A DNA stretch of 64,000 bases. It comes from an uncultured Aquimarina sp. GTDB lineage: Bacteria; Bacteroidota; Bacteroidia; Flavobacteriales; Flavobacteriaceae. Below the pieces are notes generated by a model, which made no database searches, was not told the DNA's origin, and was given only the letters and a program-made list of their open reading frames with translations. The position numbers and the translations under genes were made by a program. The stretch is from assembly GCA_947502885.1 (NCBI GenBank), contig CANNBP010000016.1, positions 94,007-158,006 of the forward strand, in the 5' to 3' direction. Of the stretch, positions 63,572 through 64,000 are shown piece by piece (within the stretch, counting starts at the first letter, position 1; each line of letters begins with the position of its first letter).

Positions 63572-63685
63572 TCATTTTTTTTATTTTCTTATTCCACCAA
63601 GTTTATAAACTCTGTCAGATTATGCTTATAGTATTTCAACACCATACCTAATTACAAAAGGTCTTGCGCTAAAAGTAAAGAGATA

Positions 63686-64000
63686 TTAATTAGTTGCTTT
63701 AAAATGTAACCCTTCTAAAGACTCACTTGTATGTAATAAGTAATTTTGAATTTTTTTATTTTCAATTACTATGTAAGAAAAATCAACAAAACATGATCCT
63801 GGTGCAAAAAGATTTACAAGAGTATCATATCTTTTCAAATTAAACGAATATTCGTTCCTTATTTTTACTTTAATCCCTTTAGAAGATTCTACTTTTTTAG
63901 AAACAATAATTGCTTCATTAAAGTTATTTTCAACACAAATAAAATAATAGTTTTTAGTTGAATCTATTTCTACTACTTTGTATTTTTCTTGTCCTGAAAC
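63686..64000 (-). CDS. Partial protein of the toxin/immunity region, candidate immunity
   Basis: The minus-strand frame is open from the right edge to TAA 63688-63686 (104 codons seen). It reads YKVVEIDSTKNYYFICVENN, AIIVSKKVESSKGIKVKIRN and ends SESLEGLHFKATN. The 5' end is outside the window. No family recognised. A small alpha/beta protein just before an orphan toxin tip and its own terminator fits an immunity gene of the previous cassette. Confidence 0.65.
   Translation of the reverse strand, partial: VSGQEKYKVVEIDSTKNYYFICVENNFNEAIIVSKKVESSKGIKVKIRNEYSFNLKRYDTLVNLFAPGSCFVDFSYIVIENKKIQNYLLHTSESLEGLHFKATN

Overview
The window looks like a low-GC chromosome segment from a marine Flavobacteriaceae member (an Aquimarina/Tenacibaculum-like organism is my best guess). 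The reasons are type IX secretion (T9SS) sorting domains, -7 elements of the form TAnnTTTG with little Shine-Dalgarno signal, TonB receptors with carboxypeptidase-regulatory-like N-termini, DUF4374 and PepSY proteins, and Rhs proteins with DUF6443-type N-termini. I saw no tRNA, rRNA or CRISPR array.

Layout. 1-4.4 kb (minus): a CusA/CzcA metal-efflux pump fused to a TolC-like domain, cut by the left edge, behind a small Cys/His-rich protein. 5.3-17.3 kb (plus): an NRPS-independent hydroxamate siderophore operon. It encodes a PLP decarboxylase, an N-hydroxylase, an MFS exporter, an acyltransferase-NIS synthetase fusion, a second split acyltransferase plus NIS synthetase pair, a membrane di-iron hydroxylase, a polytopic acyltransferase-like protein and an RpfF-like (DSF-synthase-type) crotonase. 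17.4-20.4 kb: flavodoxin, a divergent Cys-motif protein, a YhhN-like membrane protein and an AraC regulator. 20.5-27.1 kb (plus): a TonB receptor, a DUF4374 lipoprotein, a T9SS thrombospondin-3-repeat protein and a PepSY membrane protein, which together resemble the XusABC siderophore uptake system. Fur-like palindromes sit before the biosynthesis operon, the flavodoxin pair and the receptor, so production, iron sparing and uptake probably form one iron-limitation regulon.

27.3-37.3 kb: a Crp/Fnr regulator and membrane protein, each behind a matching dyad; a decaying stretch with a cupin gene broken by a stop; duplicated flanks around a GT2 glycosyltransferase, one copy of which seems to have lost its gene; and a translationally coupled three-gene surface-polysaccharide operon.

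37.8-50.3 kb (plus): a two-protein Rhs system (SpvB-like/YD-repeat protein plus DUF6443 Rhs protein) followed by displaced toxin tips. The intact tip and three orphan tips carry HExxH-like zinc-protease motifs, and each is followed by an exported, mostly lipoprotein, candidate immunity protein. Two terminators and decayed Rhs-core fragments punctuate the array. 50.4-58.3 kb: a CBM9-like lipoprotein, a beta-helix/FG-GAP T9SS protein split by an apparent frameshift, a DUF885 metallopeptidase and a CocE/NonD hydrolase. 58.5-59.7 kb: an ECF sigma-factor operon. 60.1-64 kb: a tyrosine recombinase and the tip of a second, then a minus-strand toxin/immunity region (RraB-like proteins, a toxin-24-like tip, immunity-like proteins) running off the right edge.
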